From JAAZPT01 sp034180455 (GTDB lineage Bacteria > Bacillota > Clostridia > Christensenellales > Aristaeellaceae), in the NCBI GenBank assembly GCA_034180455.1, contig JAXFOG010000017.1:1-64000 (forward strand): a stretch of DNA of 64,000 bases, read 5' to 3'. Under the pieces are notes generated by a model, which saw only the letters and a list, made by a program, of their open reading frames with translations, made no database searches and was not told where the DNA came from. Below, in pieces: positions 25,487 through 34,717 of this stretch (within the stretch, counting starts at the first letter, position 1; every line of letters begins with the position of its first letter). The translations under genes and the position numbers were made by a program.

Positions 25487-26359
25487 ATGACAAAAAATAA
25501 AGGGATAATTGTACTCGTATTTGTAACTATTTTCTGGAGCTATGGTTTTATTGCTACACAGATGGCTATTGATGCCAATATTAAAGTGCCAGCAATACTA
25601 TGCTTCAGATTTTTAATTGCAGCCTTATTAATAGGTATTATAAATTATAAAAGGATAAAATACCTTAGCAAAGCAACAATTAAAAGGGGCATAGCAGCAG
25701 GATTTATAATGTTTTGGGCATATTATACTCAAACATTGGGACAAGATTTAGCTCCAATTTCTATTGTCGCACTTATATCCTCAAGCTATGTTGTATTTGT
25801 GCCTATTTTAAATTGGATATTTAAGGGAGAAAAGCCAGCAAAGCTCACTATGCTTATTTCTTCTATTGCAATGCTAGGTATGATTGTTCTAAATTATGAT
25901 GGTTCAAGATTTGTGTTTGACATTGGCGCTGTTTTTGTTTTTATCTCTTCAATTGCCTTTGCTATGCATGTAAGCTTTGTTGATATTTTTTGTGTTCAAG
26001 AAAATATCTTTGATCAGAGTTTTGTGCAACTTTTATGTGCAGGTGTTATGTCTTTCATTGCAATGCTTATTACAGATTCTATTCCAACACAGCTTGAAAG
26101 CACTCAGGGATTATTGGGAATACTTTATTTAGCAGTGTTTTCATCAGGACTTTGCACCCTGTTGCAAATTTTAGGGCAAAAGCATGTGCCAGCGGCCAAT
26201 TCTGCAATAATACTTTCAGTTGAAGGGGTTTTTGCTTGTATCTTATCCATAATTTTGGGATACGAAAGCTTTAAACTCAATATGCTATTTGGGGGCATTC
26301 TTATACTTTTTTCTGCTATATTTATAAATGTTAAAGAAGCAAGAGAACAAATTAGTTGA
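25487..26359 (+). CDS. EamA/DMT family transporter
   Basis: This 290-aa membrane protein has ten hydrophobic segments in two repeats of five, the EamA layout. Typical phrases are FWSYGFIATQMAI in helix 1 and LAPISIVALISSSYVVFVPILNWIF in the first repeat. Members export or import amino acids, nucleobases or other small metabolites. The ATG lies three bases after the deoC stop without a clear ribosome binding site, suggesting coupling. The substrate cannot be read from sequence. Confidence 0.88.
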   Translation: MTKNKGIIVLVFVTIFWSYGFIATQMAIDANIKVPAILCFRFLIAALLIGIINYKRIKYLSKATIKRGIAAGFIMFWAYYTQTLGQDLAPISIVALISSSYVVFVPILNWIFKGEKPAKLTMLISSIAMLGMIVLNYDGSRFVFDIGAVFVFISSIAFAMHVSFVDIFCVQENIFDQSFVQLLCAGVMSFIAMLITDSIPTQLESTQGLLGILYLAVFSSGLCTLLQILGQKHVPAANSAIILSVEGVFACILSIILGYESFKLNMLFGGILILFSAIFINVKEAREQIS

Positions 26360-26395
26360 ACTATACGAAAAAATTTATTGAAAAGGAGATTAACT

Positions 26396-26965
26396 ATGAT
26401 ATTAGATTCATTGAAAAATAGAAGAACGATTTACTCACTAGGAAAAGACATAAATGTTGATGAACAGCAAATACTCGATACAATTAAAGAGGTAACAAAA
26501 TATGTTCCACATGCTTTTGATGCAAAGAGCAACGTAGTATATGTGCTTACTGGAGCAAAACATGATGAACTTTGGGATAGAATATATGATGCTTTTGAAG
26601 GTAAGGTGGCAAGGGAAAAAATTGATGGATTTAAAGCTGCCTATGGTACGGTGTTGTATTTTATTAACAAAGATGTTGTAAAGCATCTCGAAGAGTCAAT
26701 CCCACTATATGCTCAGAATTTTTATCCTTGGGCTAATCAGGCTATTGGAATGTTGCAGCTATCAGTATGGTCTGCACTTAGTGATCTAGGACTTGGAGCA
26801 AGTTTGCAGCATTATAATCCAATTATAAATAAAACTGTTGCAGAAATGCTAGATTTACCTCAAAACCTTGAACTGAATGCTCAGATGCCTTTTGGACAAA
26901 TACTTGCTGGAGCAGGAGAAAAGGACTTTGGCAATATAGAAGAAAGATTTCATGTAGTAAAGTAA
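26396..26965 (+). CDS. Nitroreductase family protein (Frm2/Hbn1-like)
   Basis: This 189-aa FMN-dependent oxidoreductase begins with the group's signature NRRTIYSLGK and continues with VPHAFDAKSNVVYVLTG, WANQAIGMLQLSVWSALSDLGLGASLQHYNP and the C-terminal FGQILAG. The group reduces nitro compounds or lipid-derived signals in yeast and bacteria; the physiological substrate here is unknown. ATG 26396 is chosen because AAAGGAG precedes it; a TTG six codons upstream overlaps that site. It follows the DMT gene by 36 bases and ends at a terminator. Confidence 0.88.
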   Translation: MILDSLKNRRTIYSLGKDINVDEQQILDTIKEVTKYVPHAFDAKSNVVYVLTGAKHDELWDRIYDAFEGKVAREKIDGFKAAYGTVLYFINKDVVKHLEESIPLYAQNFYPWANQAIGMLQLSVWSALSDLGLGASLQHYNPIINKTVAEMLDLPQNLELNAQMPFGQILAGAGEKDFGNIEERFHVVK

Positions 26966-26986
26966 AAAACCTTAAAATAATTAAAA

Positions 26987-27015
26987 ATGAGCGTAGACAT
27001 TTTGTCTACGCTCAT
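26987..27015. terminator. Bidirectional terminator
   Basis: A perfect 13-bp stem (26987-26999 with 27003-27015), loop of three, A-rich before and T-rich after. It serves the nitroreductase gene on plus and the VOC-like gene on minus. Confidence 0.9.
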
Positions 27016-27024
27016 ATTTTATTG

Positions 27025-27441
27025 TTATTCTGCTAGCTCATCGACACTATCATCATCTGAATCTGATACTCCATCTTTAGAACTTTCGTTTGTATCTAAA
27101 ACGATTTGCTCGGATTCGCCAACAACAATTATTTTATTCCCATCAAGGTCTTCTACTGAATATACAGCATTCATTGGGTCATCTTTGATTATTATACCTT
27201 GACGCAAATGAATTTTATGCGCTGCGCTTATCTCGTTTGAATAAATTGTAATTTCACTTGGAGTAAATTTATCAAGTTCTACAAGTCTAAGCAATTTTGA
27301 ATCACTAATGTTTTCAAGCAAGACTTCTTTACCATCTGCACTTAAATTATACATTCTCATCATAAATGAGTCTTGATAAAATCTTATAGCCTTATCAATA
27401 TTGCGAGTAAACATCGCATAATTTTCTTTGAATAAAAACAT
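27025..27441 (-). CDS. VOC-fold (glyoxalase-like) protein
   Basis: This 138-aa protein has a single vicinal-oxygen-chelate-like repeat pair: NIDKAIRFYQDSF in the first half and AVYSVEDLDGNKIIVV near the end. The C-terminal 20 residues are strongly acidic (SDSDDDSVDELAE). The metal-ligand histidine and glutamate set of true glyoxalases is not evident, so a catalytic role is doubtful. The ATG has GGAG five bases upstream. It follows htpG by eight bases and is thus probably in the heat-shock transcript. Function unknown. Confidence 0.68.
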   Translation of the reverse strand: MFLFKENYAMFTRNIDKAIRFYQDSFMMRMYNLSADGKEVLLENISDSKLLRLVELDKFTPSEITIYSNEISAAHKIHLRQGIIIKDDPMNAVYSVEDLDGNKIIVVGESEQIVLDTNESSKDGVSDSDDDSVDELAE

Positions 27442-27449
27442 AATTCTCC

Positions 27450-29402
27450 TTATTTCAGTAGCATTGATAGCAGCTCATTACTTCTACTTAAAAAGTCTTT
27501 TAACTCGCTATTTTCAAGTGGCCTTGTTGCCATTGATGAAAGATCAAATACTTGCTTACAAATTAACTTTGTGAGATCATCGTTGGCATCTCTTTCATAT
27601 AGAGCCTTTACTGCAGGATTTTTTGAGTTCAGCACTAAAGTTTTTTGCTCAGGAATGCTGAAATTCTGTCCATACATTTTGCTTAGCTCTGCAAAACGGC
27701 GACCTTGCTCATCTTGAAGCTGTACTGCTATAACGCTTTCATCACTTAGATCTTTTAGCTTCACATTCAGAGTATCGTTAGAAAGTATAGTTCTAAACAT
27801 TTTTTCAAGATTCTCTTGATGTGCCTTCAATTCATCATCAAGCTCGCCGCTATTCTCTGCAAGTCCATCAATGTCTGCATCAACACGCACAAATTTGAGC
27901 CCGTCATATCCACCACCATATTCCATAAACGAAATAAAGCTATTGTCTATAAGCATATCAAGTATAGCAACATCTATACCCTTATTGTCATACAAAGCAA
28001 TTGCAGAAGATTGACGCTTCTGATCATTGGCATAATATATTTTTTTGCCTATCTTTTCTTCATTTTTGTTAATATACTCATCAATGGTTATGTATTTATC
28101 ATGATTATTCTTTAGTATTATAGCTGGCTTAACCTGCTCATAAAACTTTGGGTCGCTTATACATCCGTATTTGATGAATGGATGTATGTCATCCCAATAT
28201 TTTTCATATTGTTCTCTTGAATTATTGAACATGCTAAGCAGTTTATCAGCAACTTTTCTTGTGATATATGACTTCATCTTGGTCACAAATCCATCATTTT
28301 GCAGATAGCTTCGGCTTACATTCAGAGGAAGGTCTGGACAGTCAATAAGTCCGTTTAAAAGCATCAAATATTCTGGAATTATCTCTTTAATGTTTTCTGC
28401 AACAAACACTTGCCCTGAATATAGCTTTATTTGGCCTTGATTGCTGCCAAAGTCACGCTTTATTCTAGGGAAATAAAGTATGCCCTTTATATTGAAAGGA
28501 TAGTCTACATTAAGATGTACTTGGAATAATGGATCTTCCCAAGTTTTAAAAGCCTTATGATAGAATTCCTTATATTCTTCTTCTGTGCATTCGTTAGGCT
28601 GCTTTAGCCACAATGGATGCATATCGTTTATAAGGTATGTGCCTCTTTCCTCAGGGGTTCTTGTATCCTTTTCAGGCTTAATAATATTTTGTTCGGAATT
28701 TTCAGAATCTTTTTTATCACTATTTTCTTTAGCTTGCTTCTTTTCTTCTTCTGCCTTTTTATCTTCTTCGATAGCACGCTTTATGTCCTCTTCAACACGC
28801 AGGTATATAGGTACCTTCATAAACTCGCAATATCTATCAAGAACTTCGCGTACTCTAAAAGAATCAAGGAATTCCTTCTCGTCATCAGAGATCCATAGAG
28901 TAATTACTGTACCCCTTTGGTCTTTTTGCGCTTCCTTCATCTCGAAGTTCATACCATCTTCACTTATCCATTCTACTGCTGGGGCATCTGTATAGCTTTT
29001 TGTGAGTATGCTTACCTTTTTTGCGACCATAAATGCAGAATAAAAGCCCAAACCAAAGTGTCCAATTATTCCTCCATCATCCTTGTTGTCTTCACCTTGG
29101 TATTTTTTTACAAATTCTTCTGCAGAAGAAAAAGCTACTTGGTTTATATACTTTTCCACTTCTTCATAGCTCATTCCTATACCATTATCTGTAAATGATA
29201 GGGTCCCATTGTCCTTATCAACATTTACAATAACTTTATAGTCGCTTTCAGCGCCTGGCTCTGCAATGCTGTGCTTTGTAATTGCATCAACAGCATTTGC
29301 TACAAGCTCTCTTATGTATATATCTTTATCAGAATATAGCCATTTTTTGATAATTGGCATTATATTTTGAGCATCAATTGAAATTTCACCCTTATTATTC
29401 AT
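27450..29402 (-). CDS. htpG: Chaperone HtpG (Hsp90)
   Basis: This 650-aa protein has the N-terminal GHKL ATPase domain (ELVANAVDAITK, DNGIGM, GHFGLGFYSAFMV), a middle domain with SRSYLQNDG, and a C-terminal dimerisation region. A charged Lys/Glu-rich linker of about 45 residues (about 215-260) separates the N and middle domains; most bacterial HtpG have only a short linker, so this recalls eukaryotic Hsp90. ATG 29402 has GGAGG five bases upstream, excluding a 28-residue longer frame. The promoter is near-consensus and a CIRCE element sits just upstream, implying HrcA control. Confidence 0.97.
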   Translation of the reverse strand: MNNKGEISIDAQNIMPIIKKWLYSDKDIYIRELVANAVDAITKHSIAEPGAESDYKVIVNVDKDNGTLSFTDNGIGMSYEEVEKYINQVAFSSAEEFVKKYQGEDNKDDGGIIGHFGLGFYSAFMVAKKVSILTKSYTDAPAVEWISEDGMNFEMKEAQKDQRGTVITLWISDDEKEFLDSFRVREVLDRYCEFMKVPIYLRVEEDIKRAIEEDKKAEEEKKQAKENSDKKDSENSEQNIIKPEKDTRTPEERGTYLINDMHPLWLKQPNECTEEEYKEFYHKAFKTWEDPLFQVHLNVDYPFNIKGILYFPRIKRDFGSNQGQIKLYSGQVFVAENIKEIIPEYLMLLNGLIDCPDLPLNVSRSYLQNDGFVTKMKSYITRKVADKLLSMFNNSREQYEKYWDDIHPFIKYGCISDPKFYEQVKPAIILKNNHDKYITIDEYINKNEEKIGKKIYYANDQKRQSSAIALYDNKGIDVAILDMLIDNSFISFMEYGGGYDGLKFVRVDADIDGLAENSGELDDELKAHQENLEKMFRTILSNDTLNVKLKDLSDESVIAVQLQDEQGRRFAELSKMYGQNFSIPEQKTLVLNSKNPAVKALYERDANDDLTKLICKQVFDLSSMATRPLENSELKDFLSRSNELLSMLLK

Positions 29403-29430
29403 AATTACCTCCATAATACTTAATAAGTAT

Positions 29431-29459
29431 ATTGTAGCATTTAAAAAATTGATTTGCAA
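29431..29459 (-). promoter_or_regulatory. htpG promoter
   Basis: On the minus strand: TTGCAA (29454-29459), a 17-bp spacer and TACAAT (29431-29436), 28 bases before the htpG ATG. Confidence 0.78.
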
Positions 29460-29466
29460 TAAAAAA

Positions 29467-29493
29467 TTAGCACTCACATGTAACAAGTGCTAA
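29467..29493 (-). promoter_or_regulatory. CIRCE element (HrcA operator)
   Basis: TTAGCACTC, nine bases, then AAGTGCTAA: the CIRCE consensus with one mismatch in the second arm. It lies seven bases upstream of the htpG -35 box, not downstream of -10 as in most groE or dnaK promoters. Confidence 0.88.
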
Positions 29494-29498
29494 TAAAA

Positions 29499-30203
29499 TT
29501 ATCGGTTTTTAAATTTATCATATTTCCATTTGAATTGCTCAGAATTAAGAATTTCGATATATTTATTTTTACGTAACCTAGAAACATAATATTCTAGTGG
29601 AATATCTCCCAGCTCTTTTATTTTTAAGGCATTTTCTTTACCTATATATCTTATGTGCCATGGTTCATATTTATAGCCTGTAATATTTTCGTATTCATAA
29701 GGATAACGCACTATAAATCCATATTTATAACAATTTTCTTTTATCCACTTACCTTGCTTTGTATTTGCAAAACTACCATTTATACCACGCCAATTATCAT
29801 AGCTTACATCTGCGCAAATACCAAGCTGGTGCTCACTTGAACCAGGAAGTGCTACAAAATCAAGGGCTTTATCAATATCTTTTACAGTATCCATTTTTTT
29901 ATCAAATACTTTAGTTTGCTTTTTATAGCTTCTATACCCAGAGACAATATGCATATCTAGACCATCTGATTTTGCTCCAGCAACAAGCTCATTTAAAGGG
30001 TCAAGTATTGTGCTGCTTATTTCTCTGGTGACTCCATAAGCACTAATTGTAGAAATTTCAGGAGAATATTCGCTACTTACCAAATAATTCCTATTTACCA
30101 AAAACAATTCATTATTTATATTTCTGTCTGGCATTGTACAAAAAAAACTATTTTGCATAAGTCCAGTAACAAGTAAAAAAGTGGCAATAGTTTTTGAAAG
30201 CAT
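29499..30203 (-). CDS. D-alanyl-D-alanine carboxypeptidase, VanY/M15 family
   Basis: This 234-aa zinc peptidase trims D-Ala from peptidoglycan stem peptides. Metal-ligand motifs are SSEHQLGICADV (His and Asp) and EPWHIRYIG (His), preceded by HIVSGYRSYKKQ. The N-terminus is a signal peptide or anchor (about 3-22) without a clear lipobox. The ATG has AGGAG six bases upstream. It sits upstream of htpG on the same strand, only six bases before the CIRCE element, and is divergent from the small acidic gene. Confidence 0.92.
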   Translation of the reverse strand: MLSKTIATFLLVTGLMQNSFFCTMPDRNINNELFLVNRNYLVSSEYSPEISTISAYGVTREISSTILDPLNELVAGAKSDGLDMHIVSGYRSYKKQTKVFDKKMDTVKDIDKALDFVALPGSSEHQLGICADVSYDNWRGINGSFANTKQGKWIKENCYKYGFIVRYPYEYENITGYKYEPWHIRYIGKENALKIKELGDIPLEYYVSRLRKNKYIEILNSEQFKWKYDKFKNR

Positions 30204-30231
30204 ATTTTCTCCTAAAAATATTTAAATTTGC

Positions 30232-30260
30232 TTGACAATTATTTGAAGCTATTATATATA
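30232..30260 (+). promoter_or_regulatory. Promoter of the small acidic gene
   Basis: TTGACA (30232-30237), a 17-bp spacer and TATATA (30255-30260), 30 bases before ATG 30291. Confidence 0.7.
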
Positions 30261-30290
30261 TATTTCGTACATAAAATAATGGGGGTACTT

Positions 30291-30485
30291 ATGGGAAATC
30301 TAAATGTTGATCGCAGTGAATGGCCTGATAATTTTTATGGCATTGATAAAGAAGACTACGATAATGAATTGGATTACATGGAAGCTGTAGAAGAGGAGAT
30401 CTTCTATTCCGATGAGGAAGACAGCGAATACTATGATGATGACGATGCTTATCATTATGAAGATGACGAAGATGACTACGAATAG
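30291..30485 (+). CDS. Small highly acidic protein, unknown
   Basis: This 64-aa protein begins MGNLNVDRSEWPDNFYG; the C-terminal two thirds are almost only Asp, Glu and Tyr (SDEEDSEYYDDDDAYHYED). No family is recognised. ATG 30291 has GGGGG five bases upstream, a strong promoter lies 30 bases before it and an intrinsic terminator follows, so it is a real single-gene unit. Such acidic tails can bind metal ions or mimic nucleic acid; either would be guesswork here. Confidence 0.72.
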   Translation: MGNLNVDRSEWPDNFYGIDKEDYDNELDYMEAVEEEIFYSDEEDSEYYDDDDAYHYEDDEDDYE

Positions 30486-30499
30486 CACTAAAGAATATT

Positions 30500-30528
30500 G
30501 CTTTTGGACAGATGTTCAAAAGCTTTTT
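30500..30528 (+). terminator. Terminator of the small acidic gene
   Basis: A 9-bp stem with one G-T pair (30500-30508 with 30515-30523) followed by TTTTT. Confidence 0.85.
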
Positions 30529-30662
30529 ATAACTAAGATAATTATACTCTAATATTTTATCACAAATCAAAACTATTTTAAAATTGCACAATAATATGGT
30601 ATTATTATACATAATTGACAATATGATTTTTTTATATATAATACTTATTAAGAGGGTGTATT

Positions 30663-31694
30663 ATGTTAGATAATAAATATTCTGATATACTTAACGAATA
30701 TATGGAAAAAGAATACTTTGAATCTGCAGTTTTAAGAGTTTTTACGACTGAAGATACAGTATTCAGTATAGCAGTTGGAGCAGCCCGGGAAGATAGCATT
30801 TTTGATGTAGCCTCTCTTACGAAACTTGCTACAAGCACTCAAATTGTTCATCTTATTAAGATGGGCAGGCTTGCTGTGTATGACAGCATCATGGAGTACC
30901 TTCCCGAGCTTAATGAAAGTGAATTTTTGCGTAATAGATTAAGTAAGGTCACTTTGTTTAACTTGCTTACACATACTAGTGTTATTCCTAAGTGGTATCC
31001 ATTATACACACTAGAGGGTAGCTTTGCACAGAGATTGGAGATAGCTCTTAAGAGGCTTGATGTGGCTACGGGAGTTACCTATGGAGATATTAACTTTATG
31101 CTCCTTGGAAAGATTATTGAGCATTGCTATGGTTTGCCACTAGATAAATGCCTAGAACAGGATCTTGTTATTCCATATAAACTTGGAAATATCTGTTATT
31201 GCCCTGAGCTTAGCGATAAGATAATTCCTTCTTCATTTAATAATGCCAGAGAAGAAAATATGTGCCAACAGATGGGGCTCAGCTTTGATGGATTTAGAAA
31301 TGATGAAATAATTCAAGGCACACCTAATGATGGCAATGCACATTATTACTTTGGTGGAGTTGCAGGTCACGCTGGAATTTTTGCAGATGGAGAAGCCTAT
31401 CAAAGACTCTGTCAAATGTATATGAGCACTCATTGTCCATTTATGTTATCTGCTTTGCAGGATAAGGGTATGGGGCGAGGTTTTGGCTTTGACTATGCAA
31501 ATATTTTCCCTAATGGTTGTGGGCATACAGGATTTACAGGCACAGCTGTTTGGATTAGCAAAGATAGAAAGATTGGTTCAGTCCTTTTTACAAATAGATT
31601 ATTTAATAGAGTTCCTGCCACCACAGAACAGATAAACGATATGAGAAAGCATATATTCTTTGATATAAATGATGATTTAAGTGTTTCAAATTAA
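30663..31694 (+). CDS. Serine hydrolase of the beta-lactamase/esterase family
   Basis: This 343-aa class C beta-lactamase-like protein has no signal peptide, so it is probably cytoplasmic. The nucleophile motif is SLTK (Ser51-Lys54), the second motif is YGD (Tyr140) in place of YxN, and the third is HTG in GHTGFTGT. Relatives act as esterases or D-amino peptidases. GAGGGTG precedes the ATG. TTGACA at 30615-30620 with TAATAC at 30637-30642 may be its promoter. A terminator overlaps the stop codon. Confidence 0.87.
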   Translation: MLDNKYSDILNEYMEKEYFESAVLRVFTTEDTVFSIAVGAAREDSIFDVASLTKLATSTQIVHLIKMGRLAVYDSIMEYLPELNESEFLRNRLSKVTLFNLLTHTSVIPKWYPLYTLEGSFAQRLEIALKRLDVATGVTYGDINFMLLGKIIEHCYGLPLDKCLEQDLVIPYKLGNICYCPELSDKIIPSSFNNAREENMCQQMGLSFDGFRNDEIIQGTPNDGNAHYYFGGVAGHAGIFADGEAYQRLCQMYMSTHCPFMLSALQDKGMGRGFGFDYANIFPNGCGHTGFTGTAVWISKDRKIGSVLFTNRLFNRVPATTEQINDMRKHIFFDINDDLSVSN

Positions 31695-31716
31695 AAAAGA
31701 GCCAAGGCTCTTTTTT
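31693..31716. terminator. Bidirectional terminator
   Basis: An 11-bp perfect inverted repeat (31693-31703 with 31706-31716), A-rich left and T-rich right; it can end the serine hydrolase gene and the minus-strand glycan operon. Confidence 0.88.
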
Positions 31717-31763
31717 AATTTAATAGTTCACAGCTTATCATTTTTTAATATTAAGTGAAGAAG

Positions 31764-34001
31764 CTAATTATCGTTTGATTGAGTATCTAATGAATACATC
31801 AGCAAATAGTATATAGGAATATTTATTAGCATAAAGTGTAGTATCATTCTCATTTCAACGGTAGTGTATCCAAAGTACATTTGTTCTGGATTGAATAGCA
31901 TTAAGGCAAATAGTGCTAAAAATCCGAAAACAATAAAGCTTATCAAAAGTGATATTAAATTATTTTGTTTATTATTTAATAACGACAATAATGGTAAAGC
32001 CATAAATAAAATGCTATACATTCCAGAACCTAAATAATTGCCTATGCATACGTAAATATTTTCTTTTATAAAATCTACTTTAAATGCAAAAACAATAGTC
32101 ACGATTAAAAACAAGGCAAAAGAAAAAGTAAATATGTTATCGTATATTAGCTTAAATGGAAAAATTCTTTTAAGCTTATTTTTAAATACTGTAATCAAGA
32201 ATACCAACAAATAAAAGGCTAACATCATATAACCCTTAGAGCTTGTCCAATAATATAAGTTTGTATTTGTAGAGCAATACATATTATATACAAAAACCTC
32301 TAAGGCTGCTAAAACAAATCCGATCAATGCTATCTTAGGAATATATTTATTTTCAATAGTATTTAATAAAAATATACATATTGCTACAAATAAAATATTT
32401 TCCATACGTGCAATCTGTAAAACAATAAAAATTGGTAATACTATTGCCAACATAACTTTGTTTGTCAAAAAATTACTCTTATCTTGCAACAAAAACAACG
32501 CACCAAAAGAACATAGCATCATGCAATATAAAGCTACAGCTAAGTTGTTTAACATTATACTATATTGTGCAAAAATAAATGGAACGCTTGAAACGAGCAA
32601 TATGGGTGCCATTGTATAAACAATAGCTTTTTTACCAACAATACCTTTGCTAATTGAAAAATTATAAAACATAGCAATAAAGGATAGAGAACAACTTAAA
32701 TAAAGCGTAAAACTCAAACTGTTGTAATATATCACACCGAAATTGATTGCTGTGGTATGAACTGATGTGTGAATCCATGATAATGCTATCAAGTCTAGAT
32801 AATTATTGCCGACTTTTCCTAAGGTAAATATTCTTTGAGCCATATTTAAGGAACCCAATGAGTCGTTTCCCCATTGATTAGGTGTACTAAATATACCTGC
32901 CAAAACAATTAAAAGTAAATTAACAAATAAAAACAAAAACTGCTTATTCTTTGTATTTATATTTTCTTTTGTTTTAATAAAATGAGCAGTCAATACATTT
33001 ATAACTAATATTAAAACAATGTGAGTAAATACAATTGATAATATATTTATATTTAGTCCTAGCAAACTTAAAAAAACAAAGCTTATTATATTCATTGCAA
33101 TACCAAAAGGAAACAATATTGAATAAAAGAGATTATACTTAACTTTATTTTTTATACCATATAATGATAAGAAAGCAATTAAGCAAAAGTATAAGCTTAT
33201 AGCAATTTGCTTTATGATATGTGTTACTTTATCATTTAGATTATTTTCAAACAATGAGCTTGTGCTACTGTCTGGAAAAAGATTATATTCAATTTCTTGA
33301 ATTCCATATATTTCTGGAAAATCTGACGAAACAGTTTTTGTGCTTATACTATCTGGAATGTATGCTAAAGAATTATCATTATAAAATAAATTTATAATTT
33401 TGCTATTATTCCAATCATCACCAGTAAACAAACAAATTTCAACATTCTTTTTATTTGTTTTAACAATTGAGCTTTGATAACTATACTTTGCTTTTAGATC
33501 ATTCAATTCATCATATGATATACCAGCAGCATTTTTATCAATCACTAAATTATTGCTTACATAATTTAGCTCTGAGTTGTTGTGTATAGAATTATCAGTA
33601 TGAACTTCTTTACCAAGCAACAATGGATTCAAATATGTTACAAAAAACTGCCTTAATAATTCGCTTTTTGAAAGCTGTGTATTTGACTCATATAGGTTGT
33701 TGGCAGGCAATGGTGATTTAAAAGAATACCTTAAATTTTCGGAAATTGAGCCACCTTCAAAACCTGAATATGGTATAAAAACAACAAAATTAACTATTGC
33801 AAACAACAAAACAAAGCTTACAAAAATTTTTAAGGCTAGTTTCTTATTCTTTTTTGAAACTAATAATATTAACAAACTAATAATGAGAAATAAAGCATAA
33901 GCAAAAGCTAATCTCTTATATTCAAAAGAAAAAGCCTGAGCAATTGCCAAAACAGGGAAAAGAACTAGTAAAATTATTGCTATATATTTATGTATTTTCA
34001 T
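31764..34001 (-). CDS. Large polytopic membrane protein, probable GT-C-like glycosyltransferase
   Basis: This 745-aa protein has two or three N-terminal membrane helices, a hydrophilic stretch of about 180 residues (about 85-265) and then about twelve hydrophobic segments. I do not recognise the family from sequence. Its ATG overlaps the stop of the dolichol-phosphate-mannose-synthase-like GT2 gene by four bases, and a DUF2304 gene heads the operon. In three-component glycosylation systems such a GT2 charges a lipid carrier and a GT-C membrane enzyme transfers the sugar outside the cell; this protein is placed to be that enzyme. Very AT-rich with many AAT/ATA codons. Confidence 0.5.
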   Translation of the reverse strand: MKIHKYIAIILLVLFPVLAIAQAFSFEYKRLAFAYALFLIISLLILLVSKKNKKLALKIFVSFVLLFAIVNFVVFIPYSGFEGGSISENLRYSFKSPLPANNLYESNTQLSKSELLRQFFVTYLNPLLLGKEVHTDNSIHNNSELNYVSNNLVIDKNAAGISYDELNDLKAKYSYQSSIVKTNKKNVEICLFTGDDWNNSKIINLFYNDNSLAYIPDSISTKTVSSDFPEIYGIQEIEYNLFPDSSTSSLFENNLNDKVTHIIKQIAISLYFCLIAFLSLYGIKNKVKYNLFYSILFPFGIAMNIISFVFLSLLGLNINILSIVFTHIVLILVINVLTAHFIKTKENINTKNKQFLFLFVNLLLIVLAGIFSTPNQWGNDSLGSLNMAQRIFTLGKVGNNYLDLIALSWIHTSVHTTAINFGVIYYNSLSFTLYLSCSLSFIAMFYNFSISKGIVGKKAIVYTMAPILLVSSVPFIFAQYSIMLNNLAVALYCMMLCSFGALFLLQDKSNFLTNKVMLAIVLPIFIVLQIARMENILFVAICIFLLNTIENKYIPKIALIGFVLAALEVFVYNMYCSTNTNLYYWTSSKGYMMLAFYLLVFLITVFKNKLKRIFPFKLIYDNIFTFSFALFLIVTIVFAFKVDFIKENIYVCIGNYLGSGMYSILFMALPLLSLLNNKQNNLISLLISFIVFGFLALFALMLFNPEQMYFGYTTVEMRMILHFMLINIPIYYLLMYSLDTQSNDN

Positions 34002-34717
34002 TTGTTATTTTTCTTTCTTATAAAAACACTTATAGTTGCAATGGTAATTATTATCATATACTTAAACGGTTTTATTATGCCGCTATGCATAGAAACTCCA
34101 ACATTTCTGTCTACCATATGTGCAGGAAATTCTTTTATTTTATAACCATTATATGTCATCTGTATTATTATATTCATATCTGGATACATTGAATCAAAAT
34201 TGTTATATTCTGCATAATATGAGAATGCTCTTTTGTTCAAACATTGCAATCCACTTGTAGGATCTGTAATTACTGTTTTTGAAAATAAATAAATAATAGA
34301 TTCAAAAAAGCGTATTACTCTGCGTTTTAAAAATCCAACATTAAAACTTTTTGATTCCTTTAAAAATCTTGAACCTAGTAAAATATCAAAATCATCATCG
34401 GCAATAGCTTGCCTTATTGCATATAGGTTTTCAGCTTTATGTTGGCCGTCGGCATCCATTTGAATAATATAATCATAGCCATACTTTACTGCATATTTAT
34501 AACCAAGCTGCAAAGCATTTCCATATCCACAATTATAGATTTGCCTTATGTACCTACAATCATATTGTTTTACTATCTCAGCAGTATTATCGGTTGAGCC
34601 ATCATCAACAACCAATATATCCTCATTCTCTTTTTTGATGGCGATAATATCTTCCAAAAACTTGCCAATGTTTTTTGCTTCATTATATGAAGGTATAACT
34701 ATCAGTATTTTTTCCAT
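33998..34717 (-). CDS. Glycosyltransferase family 2 (DPM1/GtrB-like)
   Basis: This 239-aa enzyme has the GT-A motifs VVDDGSTDNTAEIV and QMDADGQH (DxD) and the GSRFLKES loop of polyprenyl-phosphate glycosyltransferases. A hydrophobic C-terminal stretch (about 215-233) may associate with the membrane. It would transfer a sugar from a nucleotide donor to a lipid carrier. The ATG shares one base with the DUF2304 stop, and the end overlaps the 745-aa membrane protein by four bases, so the three genes are translationally coupled. Confidence 0.9.
   Translation of the reverse strand: MEKILIVIPSYNEAKNIGKFLEDIIAIKKENEDILVVDDGSTDNTAEIVKQYDCRYIRQIYNCGYGNALQLGYKYAVKYGYDYIIQMDADGQHKAENLYAIRQAIADDDFDILLGSRFLKESKSFNVGFLKRRVIRFFESIIYLFSKTVITDPTSGLQCLNKRAFSYYAEYNNFDSMYPDMNIIIQMTYNGYKIKEFPAHMVDRNVGVSMHSGIIKPFKYMIIITIATISVFIRKKNNK

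Noticed and set aside
30289..30621. Minus-strand frames of 110 and 62 codons over the small acidic gene
   Set aside because: They are low-complexity reverse readings of the Asp/Glu-rich codons, lack ribosome sites and cross the terminator.
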